Below are positions 10,683 to 22,689 of a DNA stretch of 64,000 nt, piece after piece. Each line of letters starts with the position of its first letter. Position 1 is the first letter of the stretch. The notes beneath the pieces were generated by a model, which saw only the letters and a list, made by a program, of their open reading frames with translations, did not search any database and had not been told where the DNA came from. Made by a program: the position numbers and the translations under genes. This DNA is from Cricetomys ansorgei (taxonomy: Eukaryota > Chordata > Mammalia > Rodentia > Nesomyidae), in NCBI GenBank assembly GCA_026225945.1, contig JAMJFZ010001074.1, positions 4,336,001-4,400,000 on the forward strand, read 5' to 3'.

Positions 10683-13600
10683 CAATGTTATAAAAATGAT
10701 TTGGAGCACTTTGACTTTACAATTATTTTCATTCAGCTAGTGAACTAAAATACTCTCTGAAATACGTAATTTATTCTACTAATTAAACAATCTTAAGTTC
10801 TTTTGTTAAACATGACTTTGTATGAGTTTGGTTTGACTTACCATTTGCTGCTAAGCATTGGTATTGTGGATGCTTGCTGAAATGGCCTGTACAATTTAAA
10901 CTTATCTTGCCAGTAATGGAGGAGAATATCACAAAGTGTAACAGTATAGAAACTGAGACTTTGAAATGCTACACTCTGGGTAGAAAAAAAGTTGTTCATT
11001 TTTATACCTCAGATTTTAGTTGGGGATAATTATTTTAGAAGTATATTCTTTCTCTGTCTAAATATTGCTAAATGTATTATCCAGTTCTCTAAGAGTTTTG
11101 AAAACAGAACAATTTTAGCTCACATACTAAGGGAAAAAGCAGTGAGATATTCTCTGTTTTCCAGGCTGGCACCTAAGTTTGAAGTGTGGCAGCTGTAAAG
11201 ACTGAGAGAATCACAATCACAGTGTGTTTCAGACTGACATGATGTGCTAAGTGCACAGTCTTTTTTTTTTTAACAGAGCACTAACATTGGCATACTAAAT
11301 ACAGCTTTATAGTGAGTTTTTATGCTAAGTAAAAGACTTTCCAGGCATTAGCTGCATGTCTTCAAAATGAACATGCATACATATACACATAATATCTATG
11401 TGTGTCTTATGAAAGAAGGAAAGATAGGGAAAGATAAAACTAGTGAAAGTTGGAACAGATCAAACGTTTGGGGTTTACAAGTCACAATTTGTGTTAAATA
11501 AATATTTGGGATGGCTTACAATGGAAATTTAATTTCTTCCATTTTCAATTTTATTTTCTTAATAACATTAGGGTTGGTTTACTGAAAAATTGTAATGCCT
11601 GAAGTTTTTGGTTATGAGGAGTTGATATTTTTAATATAATTGCATTTCCCAGGTTACATATGTAAATCACAAGGGTAGTAACATACATATAAAATAGTAA
11701 GTCTTTAAGATATGCGTTAAGAAGTTAGGGTTTAAATCTCAGTCCTGGCATACAACATATCAGCTAATCAATTTTGCCATGTTGTCTAAGTTTGATAACC
11801 TCATTTCTTAAAGTTTCTATTAGAGGAGTAATAGTTATAGCATATGGTTTGTTACTCTGAGAATGCATTTATAAATGCATCACACTCAACAGTGATTTTA
11901 TTATTACTAGTAATTATATCCTTGCATTTTCATGAAAAATGAGTCTAAAAAAGATTTATTCTTTCATTAACATAGATAGTCTCAGATATGTTTAACTTAG
12001 ATTGCCTAGCATGGGACAGTAGGATACTAAGGATATGAAGAAAAAAAAGGAAGTTGTCTAAAGTAAAAGAAAAAGAAATATAAGAACAGTGTCTTTCTAG
12101 GACAAACATAATAATATGACTTATTTACACTGAATTTTGAAGAAGAATAGAATCCTATTTTATATGAAGGCATCCAATGTGATATTCACATAAAATATTA
12201 TGAAACAAATTTTTCTCTTTTTCTGAAGTCTCAGTTTATCTGGGAACTTTGATTTTTGAAAATAAGTTTGTTGTAAATCTGGAACCTTCTACTAGACTGA
12301 AAGGAAAAAAAAGTTTGGACATATATCATCCACATTAAATTTTTAAAAAATGCTACATATGTTAATTTGATTTTGTAAGTTGTGGAGTTGTTTTAGTGTG
12401 ATAAACGCAGCAATATAACCGTTTATATTTAATGAGGGAAAAACTAACATGTTGTAACAGTATAAGTTTTACTTTGACCTTGTAGAACAGGATTAGAAAA
12501 CTAGTTATTTTAACTATAAGTGAATACTCAAAAATTCCATATACGTAACACACTTCCAAAGTTATGATCAGAAACCCTCCACTATCAGCTTTTTATATGC
12601 TCCCGATGAATCAGCTACAGTGGTTTTAGATTGAAGTCTTAAGTTATTGCCAGATTTTTTCATTCCTTATTTTTTAAATGTTTCTAATGTAGAAGGACCC
12701 TCAATTTCCTTTATAGAAGCAGCATCTCACTTACAAGGCTCCAGTGATGTCTATAAATTCTTTTCCTTGCTGCTGCTTCTTTCTATTTAATACATAATTC
12801 AGCACAAATCAAATCAATGCAGCTAAACATCTAATTTACTTACATAATATTTGACTGCTGTCATTAATAATTTCCACTGGTTCTATTGCTATAAGTTTAT
12901 AGCATTAAGGAAATTATTATAACTGCATGAGCAACTTTGTCAGTTGATGTTTCTTCTTGGTGCAAATATATGTTAAAGAGACACTACATAATCAAAACAT
13001 TCAAAATGCTTGATGTAATAGTAGAAAGATGGAAATTAGTCTTTGGAATGTTAAGTAAAACTTAATTTATGCTCAAAGATATCTTTCCAATATGACTTTT
13101 ATTTGACAATACAGAGGCAAAACAAAGAAGCAAAGAATTGTTTTTTTTTTCCCTCTGTGTCATCACATAGACACAAAGTATCTAGAATTTCTTTCACAAA
13201 GTTGAAACTAGGGACCCATAATAAGCCATGAGGATTATTTCTCAAAAAAAAGACATATTTTTAGAGGTACTATCTTACATTTTAATGTAGTCCCTCTAAC
13301 AGTTATAACTGTTATATATAACTATATAACCATAGTGACTTATTGTAGCAAGTCAATTTGTGGTCACTTATATGGAACAGGGCTAATGGTAACAAGGGTA
13401 ACTATGACCTCATTACCAATCAGTCCTGGTAAATTAAATGAGATAAATTTCAAGAAAGGTGTAATTAACCTGTTAACTGTGATTGCAGAGTAAAGGTTGG
13501 AGGAGGCTTGAAAGAGATAAATGGTAACTTGAGATTAATGTAAAGCTACTGGTACACTTCAGACAGGCATTAGCCTTTTATGGATCTTAATGGCAGAAAT

Positions 13601-13949
13601 GGAGAAAAATAGGAAAATTAAAGCAATTTGGATCCAAAGTCACAAGGAGAAATGATGGGTTCTGTTAACAAAAAGGAGATGTATTTGGGTTTAGAGTTTC
13701 AGTTGAACAAATGCTACTCATTTCGGACACACAGATCGGCACAATGTGTTTTTCACCTCACAGAAGATACCTTAGCATAGTTCTAGATCCAGACAGATTA
13801 CATCAGGACTTGAAATCTACTAAGAAGTTTGGACAATAACAAATATTTAAATCAGTGTGTATGTATGGAGAACTAGAAACTTGGAGAGTGTTGAGGTATT
13901 TTAAAGAAGCAAGGTAGACTAATCTCCTCAGAAGGTATCTGTCACCTAA
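10683..13949. other. Unique AT-rich DNA
   Basis: No gene or repeat recognised over about 3.3 kb. The stretch 12600-13060 is less AT-simple than its surroundings and is treated as a possible conserved element. Two adjoining palindromes lie at 13301-13322. Confidence 0.5.
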
Positions 13950-14300
13950 TTGACAGATGCTTGTGAGTGTTTCCTTCCACTGTAAACACAAGATGGACAC
14001 ATATGTTTTAAGATGAAGTGATTCCATTGACTTATCTTGTAGGTTCTAAATGCTATCACTGCATCTCCATTAAGAAGGAGCTGCAAGAAGATTTGGTGGA
14101 TTGACAAGATGGAAAAGTGACAGTAGGTGCTGAAATGGAAACACAGCCACAGACCAAAAAATGCTGGTATCTCCTAAAAATCCAGAAAAGCCTGTGAGGA
14201 ATTGTCCCTAGAACCTCAAAGATGCTCTCCTGACACCTTGATTTTAGTGAGGCAATGTAGTTCAGATTTTTATCTGCAAAAGGGACAGAATAAATTTAGC
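13950..14300 (+). mobile_element. Old MLT1-like (MaLR) LTR fragment
   Basis: The strongest match is at 14165-14275, where AGGAATTGTCCCTAGAACCT and CTGACACCTTGATTTTAGTG mirror the 'cctagagcctcc...acaccttgatttt' region of MLT1 LTRs. The 5' part is uncertain. It is an ancient non-coding LTR remnant. Confidence 0.5.
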
Positions 14301-14339
14301 AGAACTTTAAGTAAATCTTAAGAACAATAACAACAACAC

Positions 14340-14522
14340 TAATCACAGATACATAATTCATCTAATAGATACTTCTCAAAAGAAGAAATACAAATGACCA
14401 ATAGGTTTTTAAGGAAATAACTAATCTCTCTCCACCAAGAAAATGAAAACCACATCTGTGAATGATATATGCTCACCTGTGGCAGATGAAGAATATCAAG
14501 AACCAAAACGCTGAAAAACTTG
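14340..14522 (+). mobile_element. L1 ORF2 3' fragment
   Basis: TTCTCAAAAGAAGAAATACA followed by AATGACCAATAGG is a hallmark of the C-terminal part of L1 ORF2. Decayed equivalents of the next blocks follow (AAAATGAAAACCACATCTG, CTCACCTGTGGCAG). It is short, frame-broken and directly abuts the LTR to its right. Confidence 0.6.
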
Positions 14523-14717
14523 AGGTTTAGAAACACAACACAATGAATCTTCTGTTGTTTTTGGTTGGAAGGGTATATAGGTACATGTGTATTAAATGAC
14601 TTATAGCATATTTAGTATGAATATCTGAGATGAAGCAGATAAAGAGCAGGCAAAGTGATAAATTAGAGGAAGAATTAGCAGAGTGAGTCAGAGTGAAGCC
14701 ATGCCTAAATCTCATGA

Positions 14718-14724
14718 TATAAAA
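14718..14724 (+). promoter_or_regulatory. TATA box of the LTR (candidate)
   Basis: TATAAAA lies at the expected place just before the AGTCAG-rich transcribed part of the LTR. In copy 2 the corresponding site reads GAGAAAAAGC, so the box is lost there. Confidence 0.45.
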
Positions 14725-15143
14725 GTAGGCTCTCAGTTCAGAGAGCAGGCAGTCAGTTAGAGAGTCAGTCAGATAAGACAGAGGCAGTTCAGCAGGACAA
14801 TAGCCAGAGTCAGTTTAAAGTCCAGCAGAGCAGTTCAGTCAGAGAAGTTGCGGGAGTCAGTCAGAGTCAGAAGAGTTCAGTCACAGTCAACTAGATTAGA
14901 TCAGTTTGAGCCAGCAGCTTGGAAAAGAGTGTGAGCCAGAATAGAGTGAGTTATCAGTACAGCTGGAGTTTAGAAGGAGCTAGTGAGAGTGTCTCAGTAA
15001 GCAGTAAGTCTGAGATTTAAACATTCAAGATTATATGGAAGGCTAAGGCTGAAGCCTTCTAGGTCTTAGCTAAGATTAGATTGTATGGAGGTTGTAAAAC
15101 CTCCAGGTATCCAAGACTAGGAATGGGGATTGAATTGGGCAAA

Positions 15144-15149
15144 AATAAA
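15144..15149 (+). terminator. Polyadenylation signal of the LTR (candidate)
   Basis: AATAAA followed within 30 bases by a T-rich stretch (TTTTTTCCC), as at the R/U5 junction of retroviral LTRs. Confidence 0.5.
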
Positions 15150-15584
15150 CTGCTTTTTTCCCTGAATCAATGGCTACACTGGACAAACACAGTCAGCATT
15201 AAGTCATATTATGGGTAGTATAACTACATGGGTTGGAAATATTTAAAATTATTTTCTTTTGTAAACACTGTAGCCTGTGACTTGTAAAATAATAGCAGAA
15301 GAATAATATGAATTTAAGATGGAAAAAATCAAATAGTCTCCAGAAGATTATTTAAAAAAATGGTTAACGGCTGAATTTCAATCCAAATATTAAGGATAGC
15401 CTGAAATTTATTACCAGAGACTAGTCAACTGTAGGATTAGATAATATTCATATTTTTAATTAACTCAATTCCAATGTTAATAAATAATCTATGCTAAAAT
15501 ATTCTTGAATGAGTTCCATGGACAGTAATTTACATACAATTTCTAAATGAGGTAATTTGTATATTTTTAATAAAAAAATATCTT

Positions 15585-15668
15585 TTTTTTGGTGATACTG
15601 AGCATCAAACTTATGCACTTGAAAATGCTAAGCAAGCTTTCTACACATAGTCAGTATCCCCTGAACAG
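15585..15668 (-). mobile_element. ID-type SINE fragment, antisense
   Basis: TTTTTTTGGTGATACTGAGC ... GAAAATGCTAAGCAAGC ... TCAGTATCCC is the reverse complement of the ID/B4 tRNA-Ala-derived head with its A tail. The elements are short and diverged. Confidence 0.6.
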
Positions 15669-16675
15669 ACAAATATTAAAGTCCTAAGAAAGGAAATTTA
15701 AAATAACTAAAATATATTATTCAGTATTACTTACTAAGACACCAGTCCAAGAATGTTACCTGAGCCGTACTACATCTTTTTATAATCACCGTATTTTTTT
15801 CCAGCTCCACTGTAGATTATGCTTTATAAGAAACTGGAAATAATATGTAGCAGAATAATACCTGGAGGATTTAAATATAGGTTGTAGATTTGTGACACTT
15901 GACATTCAAACAAGATATCTTACTCTGTACCACTATACTTTCAAAGGGCATTCCTTAGGTCTACCCAGTAAGCTTCCAATGAACCAGCAATATGCAGAAC
16001 AAAGTAAAAGTGACCCTGGAAGTCAATTTACTTGTCCTGATTGAATTTCAAAACCCTGTTATGTTCGTCTGGCTCTGAAAAAAAATTACACGCATTATTC
16101 TTTTCTATGTCCCATAAGAGATTTTAAGGTCACATCTAATGAGGAAACTGTGCTGCTGGTACTTAGAGAACTGAGGTGTCCTCTGCCTTATCTATAGGAA
16201 AGTAATGGGATCTGTTGTTTTACTTGTCAGTACTGAAAATAAGATAAGCTTTGTGTCTAAAGAAATGTCAAAATCCAGCAGCCTTCAGTGTTCTCCCATC
16301 CCTTCAGAGTGCAACAGTCAATCAGTACCAAGCTTAAATCTTAATCCTAGAACAGTCTGGGAGACTTGAGTTGTAAAGGAGTGTTTCATATTTTTTATGT
16401 TTGTACAACACATCCATAGTTTCTATGTTAGAATTTGTTGTTTTTTTAGGATTAATTGCCTTATAAGATTTTGGATTCCTGTAAAGTAATGATACATTAC
16501 ACTGTTCTTTGTCCACTTAAAGTATAATATCCACATATGCCTTTGTTTGAGTCTCCATTGGTTCTTAATAATAATCATGAGAATGTAGAGGCTATAGTTT
16601 TTTTTCCCCAATATCGCTTTACTAACTTTAACTGTCCAAATCTTTTTATTTGACCTCATATGGAGCTATCAGTTC
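15669..16675. other. Unique DNA
   Basis: No repeat or gene recognised. Overlapping minus-strand open frames at 16334-16659 are AT-rich chance frames. Confidence 0.45.
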
Positions 16676-16679
16676 AAAC

Positions 16680-17066
16680 TCAACTTAAATTTTTGTTTCT
16701 GTAGCAGTTTGAATGCCCCCAATAGGCTCATGGTGATGAGTACTTGGTCCTCAGTTGATATTGAGATCTGGGGTGGTTATGGAACTATTGCCAAGTAGAG
16801 GTTTACAGGAGGAAGTACATCATTGGGGTTGCAGTATGCCAGTTTATAACGTCACCCTACTTTCAATTCACTTTCTTTGTTTCTTTTTTTTTTTAATGTG
16901 GTTGAAAATATGATTGCTCAGCTTTTGATCTGGTCACTTCATGTTTGTTTCCCACCATTATGGACACTCCCTCTGAAGCCTTAAGCCAAAATAAACTCTT
17001 TCTTCTATAAATAGTTTCTGGTCATGGTGTTTTATTGCAGTAACAAAAAGTAACTAATATAGCCCT
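16680..17066 (+). mobile_element. Rodent MER-type non-autonomous element (URR1-like)
   Basis: It starts GTAGCAGTTTGAATGCCCCC and CTTGGTCCTCAGTTG. It ends with AAGCCAAAATAAACTCTTTC, GGTCATGGTGTTTTATTGCA and AAAAAGTAACTAATATA. These ends recur at 41815-42475 and, in reverse, at 40640-40673. The imperfect inverted ends fit a hAT-type non-autonomous DNA element, but the family name is from memory. Confidence 0.6.
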
Positions 17067-17891
17067 TCATCTGAACATATCTGGAGAATATTACATTAAA
17101 TCAATCTTAAAAGGATGGATTGGGTGACATGACAAAAGAAGCCAAAAATATGGTGAGATTGTTAGTTTTTAGTTTCAAATATTTTCTATAATACCCTGAT
17201 AAAAGTGACAGATCCTAAAAACATAAACTTTTCTTTTCCAATCTTTACCCTAAGATAAGAATCCCTAGTGGAACTATTATGATGCAATAGAAGTGAAAAC
17301 TTATACAAAACCTCTTAAACACAGGCAGAGGCTCAAAATATCATTACTTACTAAGTAGCACATTTGTAAAAAGGCATATAAGATTCTTAACATAAAATGA
17401 AAGCCATTACTATTATAAAATATATCAAAATTGACCTTTAGGTTGCAAAGCATGTTACTATTTAAAATTATTTTCCATAAACGATTATTGAAGATATGAA
17501 ACACTACAGTAGAGATTTTTGGCGTGTTTTCTAAAGTTTCACTAACTTGCTATACTAATGCAAAAAAAAAAAAAAATGGCAGGTTAAACGAAAAACTCAA
17601 AAAATATACATGGGATTGTTTCATTGTATATATTAGAAAAAATCAAATTTGAAGTAAATCCTTTTGCCAAGAGGTTTGGATTCTTCAATTATAATATTCA
17701 TTTAAAATTAAATTTCACTGGTGACCAAGAAGATTTAAGACTTTTTGTTATTATATGTTTCAAAACCAATATATTCCACAAAGATTGCTTTGCTCCAAGT
17801 TTTATAACAAAAAGAATAAACTTAATTTTATTTTTATTATATTCAATTCTATTTTCTACTAATTTTTATAGTAGCAGAGAGCAGTGTACCT

Positions 17892-17893
<2 letters not shown>
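17067..17893. other. AT-rich unique DNA
   Basis: No repeat or gene recognised apart from an A14 run near 17562. The plus-strand open frame at 17624-18004 ends in translated CA repeats and is judged non-coding. Confidence 0.5.
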
Positions 17894-17925
<32 letters not shown>

Positions 17926-17945
17926 CACACATACACACACACACA
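17894..17945. repeat. (CA)n microsatellite, interrupted
   Basis: CA units with CT and AT interruptions near 17923 and 17932. Confidence 0.95.
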
Positions 17946-18459
17946 ATATTAAAGAACAAAGTGGTCATATTATTCATGTCTTGAAAGCTATAATTTTTCA
18001 TTAGGGAAATAGAGTTTTAATATATTTTATTATTTCCAAGTATTATCTTGATCAGTGAGAGGTGTCCTCCAGTGGTCTAGTTAACTTAAGGGATCTTGGG
18101 TTGTGTCTGCTCATTTTCTTAATTCTAAACTTTCTTCCTTGTCCCACAAAATCTGATGTCCTGAATTATCACAGGACTCTGCCAACAAGAAAGCCATTGA
18201 ATTGAATAACTGTCTTCTCTTTCTTGAATGGGAGCCACTATCCAAATAAACTTTTTACTTATAACTCATCCAGATGTCATTATGTTATTATCAATAATAA
18301 AAGGCTTGACATACACAGTTTGATGTCTTTATGTATCAAAGTGTTTTAGAAAGAAATACATGACATAGTTACAATAAAAAGTGGACAATGAGGCCTCAGT
18401 ACAATGGAAATGCTATTATATTAAAGTTTATTTAAAATTTGTAATTGCTATTTTAAAAT
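17946..18459. other. Unassigned segment, possible LTR remnant
   Basis: Near 18230-18260, GGGAGCCACTATCCAAATAAA resembles the 3' end of MaLR (MT/ORR1) LTRs with their AATAAA signal, but the rest does not clearly match. No gene is seen. Confidence 0.3.
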
Positions 18460-18472
18460 TCCTTTTTTAAAG

Positions 18473-18511
<39 letters not shown>

Positions 18512-18645
18512 CTTGTATGTATGTGTGCTGTGCCTTAGAAGAGATGGTGAGTCAACAGAGGTGTGTACTGGAAACTGAACTCCAATCTTCTATGAACCAT
18601 TTAAACACTTAAATTCTGATTCATCTCTCAGCCACCTAGTTTTAA
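18460..18645 (-). mobile_element. tRNA-derived SINE, antisense, with TG tail
   Basis: An AAAGATTTTGTG(TG)n tail is followed by GCCTTAGAAGAGATGGTGAG, GAAACTGAACTCCAATCTTC and a terminal TCATCTCTCAGCCACC. This is the reversed pattern of a B2/B3/B4-type SINE. Confidence 0.7.
18477..18507. repeat. (TG)15 microsatellite
   Basis: A pure TG run within the reversed SINE tail. Confidence 0.95.
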
Positions 18646-18984
18646 ATTTTTACATTTTTTTGAGTTACGTGAACTTTTAATGCCAAATTTCTAAAAATTA
18701 CAAATTTTAAACATCTATTTTGGCTTTCACATATTGTAAACATAACATAATATCTTCAGTGTTTCATGTTCTTTCCAGAAAACATCTGTGTCATTTTACA
18801 ATACAACAATAATTACACGAGAAAGAGTTATGATTAGGTGGCAAGTATTTTCTTATTTGGTGCATAGCACTAGATATTATTCTAACTATTGGAAAAATAA
18901 TATAATATAAAATTTAAAAAGTAAATATTCATTTCCTATATTTCTAAGACGTTATAATCCATTGAAAATATATCTACTTACACT

Positions 18985-19340
18985 TTTCTTTATTTTAAAT
19001 GTATTTTTCTTCTTTCATATAATCATATCAACACCACTCCTACCTTCCCTCTATTCCTCCCAGCTTCCCTAATCCTTCCTCTCTTACTATTATATGTTAC
19101 TTTTAGTAACAATTTGAGTTTCATACAATGTGTCTCGGTAATACTCTCTTCTCATTTCATCCTGTTCCGCCCTATCACCCCTGTGCTCTCAAAAGAAAAG
19201 AAAAAAGAAAAAAAAGGAAAGAAGAACAAATAAGAGAAAATATAGCTGAGTTTCTGTGGCAGTCGTAGGGTCTTTGGAGGCAGCAAGCTGCTCTGCTCAT
19301 GGACAGTGATTCACCTGGTCCGTACGAGGATAACTTTTCA
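18985..19340 (-). mobile_element. Possible antisense L1 3' UTR
   Basis: CCTACCTTCCCTCTATTCCT / CCCAGCTTCCCTAATCC is the kind of pyrimidine-rich block that reversed rodent L1 3' UTRs give. A purine tract lies at 19190-19235. The match is weak and the right half is unassigned. Confidence 0.3.
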
Positions 19341-19994
19341 ATGTGTGTTGTAATGTTAACATAAGGTTAGTGATATAGAAACTTCGTCTTATTTTTGAGT
19401 TAGAAGGGTATTTTTACAAAATCTGTTCCACATTTTACATTTTAGTCAGGTATTGGTAGCAATAACAATGGAGTCAATCAATAATGGAGGATATTTCTTT
19501 AATAGCTCACAAAATTATACCTGTGCCTTCCATGTAGGCACTGAGGGGTGACAGGCTAAGGTGGTATGTGTCAATGGAGGTCGCTTAAATTGTAATTATG
19601 GTTTAGAGAGCAGCTGTTAATGTCTACCAAAACAAATTTTCAAAATGACCTTTCTTGTTCATTTAAGGAATTTTGCCAAATGTTTAATTTGTAGGCAGCT
19701 CTCTTGGGCACCTTCCCAAATACAGACCTTTGAATGAATTAGCTCATCTTTAGAATTCTCACACCAAATTGAATGTTTCTATAATAACCTATAATATCAG
19801 TGGAGTTAACTTTGGTTTTAATTTGTGGTTCTTTTAGACATGTGATTTCAATTTAAATAAAATAGAGTGCTTACTAATGATATGAATAAGAAGAACATTT
19901 TCATAGTAATTTCTTATAAGGTTTTTTATTGAAAATGTTTTATAACTGTGTTAAATTCAATTTTAAAAACCAATGTCATACTAGAAGCATAGAA

Positions 19995-20030
19995 TATGGC
20001 ATATCAGAAAATTATGGCATATCAGAAAAT
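19995..20030. repeat. Perfect 18-bp tandem duplication
   Basis: TATGGCATATCAGAAAAT occurs twice head to tail (19995-20012 and 20013-20030) with no mismatch, so the event is recent. Confidence 0.95.
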
Positions 20031-20742
20031 TCTCTGGCCTTTATAACTGTCAAGAGATAGCAGAATAATCCATCTTTTCTCTTTAATAATTTTAAGTTCT
20101 GTATATTAGCTTTATATTTAGTCTCCAAGAAATAAATAACAACTTATGTTTTCATTTACACATAGAATTGTAATGGGTGAATTCACTTGGAAATAAATCT
20201 AGTTATACCCACTCTACCTATCAAATTGTATACCAAGCAAATTGAACAGGATTTACATATTTGTAATCTGGATAGCCATTCCTCATTTAGAGACCAAGGC
20301 CAGATGATGACTGTCTGGTATCATTTGCCTTACTACCTTCTTACAAATAAAACAAGCTCTGACTCACATTAGTTGTTCAGAAAGAACACTATTTTCTACC
20401 ATATATACCACAAGGATATTTCAATGCTAAAACTCAAGTATAAAATATAAGAATCAACAGCCACCTACATGCACCATAGGAAAACCATTTTGGAACTTAC
20501 TGAATAGTTGGAAAAATAAAATATATTAAAGCAAACATTGTATTTGTTAAAAATGAGGCTGCAAGTGTCTCAGTTTGAATCCAAATTCTATCACTTACTG
20601 ACTATGAGAACTTTGAAGTATTACTTAAACTTTCTAAGCTAAAATATCCTAATTTGAAAGGTTGGAATAATAATTGTTCCTACATGTCAAAGTTTTTGAT
20701 ATTGTAATAACAAACAATGAAGAACAAGATTCCATCCAATCT

Positions 20743-20774
20743 TCACAAATTGCAAGCGTCACAAATTGCAAGAA
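20743..20774. repeat. 16-bp tandem duplication
   Basis: TCACAAATTGCAAGCG is followed by TCACAAATTGCAAGAA. The two units differ only in the last two bases. Confidence 0.9.
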
Positions 20775-20808
20775 CTCCAAAAATGATTGACATTAATATG
20801 GAAGTATT

Positions 20809-20810
<2 letters not shown>

Positions 20811-20845
<35 letters not shown>

Positions 20846-20851
20846 ACACAC
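20811..20851. repeat. (CA)n microsatellite
   Basis: A CA run with one GA interruption near 20841. Confidence 0.95.
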
Positions 20852-21419
20852 ATTTATGTTGAAGTAGTTTGACAAAAGGAATATGATACATAATATTTGG
20901 ATAGTCCACATAACACAATACATGATTAACGAATTATAATTTTACTAGATTCAGGATCAAGTCTGTGAAGGTTCAGAATTAGTTGCACTTAGAAAAATGT
21001 GAGAATCACAAATGGAAAACAAATAAAAATGAAATGAATTGAAACAAAAAAATTATGTAAACTTAGTATTTTCAAGCATCTTGTGCAATGTTTATATTTT
21101 CTTCCGGCTCAAAATCTGAGTAATATTGAACTATGGTGATTTCCTTTTTCTACTAATGAATGCAGGATATAGAGAAGGTAATTTAAATTTCACTTTTGAA
21201 TAATATATGAGGAAGATGGCATTCAACCCCACATTTAACTTCTCACTTTACCTCCATCTTTTAATCAATGTTATGGACTCTTGGATATTGATTTTCTTAG
21301 AACAGTTTGTTAATGCATTTATATGATAAATTGCAGTTATTTTTATACAGCATTTTGCTCTTTCATGTCTTTCTTTCTCCATCTGGCAGCCTCTCAACAA
21401 GGTCCAGAAGGTCCAGTTA

Positions 21420-21586
21420 TTTTTTTGCTTGTTTGTTTGTTTTTGTTTTTCAAGACAGAGTTTCTCTGTGGTATCTCTGGCTATCTTGGAACTCACTCTG
21501 TAGATCAGGCTGGCCTCAAACTCACAGAGTTCTCTCCCTCTGCCTCCCAATGTTGAAATTAAAGGCGTCCACCACCACTGCCCAGC
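21420..21586 (-). mobile_element. B1 SINE, antisense
   Basis: A T-rich tail, CAAGACAGAGTTTCTCTGTG, TTGGAACTCACTCTGTAGAT, CAGGCTGGCCTCAAACTCA and AATTAAAGGCGTCCACCACC form a full reversed B1. The flanks AAGGTCCAGT (left, near 21408) and AAGGCCCAAT (right, 21587) look like an imperfect target duplication. Open frames crossing it are repeat-derived. Confidence 0.9.
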
Positions 21587-22004
21587 AAGGCCCAATACTT
21601 ATTTTCATATCTTCTCTTTGTAAGAACACAGGAAGTTATTTATTGGAAAAAAACAATTCATCAATATCTAAGCCACAGAATAAAATTACCTCCCAACATA
21701 TATTTTTACCTAGTTATGAAGTCTATGAGCTACAATATGACAAACATGGCAAGATATACCCACTATTGCATTAGTGACATAGATGTTATAGGGAAAACTA
21801 ACCGCTTCCTGTTTATATTTAAAGCCTATACTACAAGAGGGAACACATGCTCGGTATATTTAACTGGGAAAAACAAACAAATAAACAAACATACAAAACA
21901 GGTCTGACTAGGTTATATGCCTAAGTGTGAACTACTATTACTACTGCTATTCTGCTGAACTGAAAGTTTTAATAATCATCTGTTTTATTATTTTTATAGG
22001 CACA

Positions 22005-22682
22005 TAAATTGCATTCTCCACCTATCTTCATAGAAGCTTCTTTTTGCAGTAGATTACAATTAATACAGAGACCTACAATTGGTCAATTTGAAGAAAATTA
22101 TAGTCTCTACATTGGTCATCTATATTATACTCACAAGACTCAGAGATCATCACAGAAGAATGGGAAGGAAAACCATATGAACCACAGTGAATAGATGCCT
22201 GCAGTAAAACATTGCTGGTCATGACATCATGGCTACACACATGAGCTCACAACAGCTATGATTACATACAAATGACTGGAAAAAGATCAAACTATCAAAC
22301 TATTAAAAGATCAATATCCCAGCACAGGTGGTGTGTGTGTTGAGGGTCATCAGGCTCTACCACATTCTTAGGAACTAATACTGGTAATTGATGACTTCTG
22401 GATGAAAGCTAGTCAGTTTTCTTGAAGCCCTGAAAAGTCCCCTTAGTCTCCAGTAGGATGCTCTATAGCCATGCACATAGAGATCACACTAACAGAACAA
22501 AGTAGACTTTTAAAAAAGGGGAAGCACATGAAGTTGGGAGGGAAAAGTTTTGAGAAGGACTAATGAGAAACTAGGGAGAAGAAAATGGAAGTGTCTATTT
22601 AATCAAAACACATTATATTTGGGTATGAAATACTCAAAATCCAAAACAGAGTTTAAAAAAGAAAAACTGGAAGTTTTTGAAC
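22005..22682 (+). mobile_element. L1 retrotransposon, 3' UTR fragment (first of two)
   Basis: Rodent L1 3' UTR blocks appear in order: ACAGAGACCTACAATTGGTC, AAGACTCAGAGATCATCACA, ACATGAGCTCACAACAGC, ATATCCCAGCACAGG, ACATGAAGTTGGGAGGG, and a terminal AATCAAAACACATTATATTT with AAATACTCAAAATCC. No ORF2 is seen. Confidence 0.8.
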
Positions 22683-22689
22683 TTGATAA

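Larger units (their letters stand above)
14528..15185 (+). mobile_element. ERV-type LTR, copy 1 of an unassigned family
   Basis: It shares long blocks with 63200-64000, including GCAGGCAAAGTGA near 14652, AGAGGAAGA, and AGGCTCTCAGTTCAG near 14726. LTR-like signals are a TATAAAA at 14718-14724 and AATAAA at 15144-15149. Between them lies an AGTCAG-rich region and two strong RNA hairpins (15039-15059 and 15086-15105). No coding or internal sequence follows, so it is a solo or truncated LTR. Ends are approximate, and copy 1 lacks about 200 bases found in the upstream part of copy 2. Confidence 0.6.
19341..20810. other. Unique DNA with two short tandem duplications
   Basis: No gene or dispersed repeat recognised. 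A perfect 18-base duplication lies at 19995-20030 and a 16-base one at 20743-20774. Confidence 0.5.

Noticed and set aside
17624..18004. 126-residue plus-strand open frame
   Set aside because: Its AT-rich composition is dominated by Phe, Ile, Asn and Lys, and the last third is a translated CA repeat.
21307..21774. 155-residue plus-strand open frame, one of the longest here
   Set aside because: Its middle is a reversed B1, and the rest has no family features.
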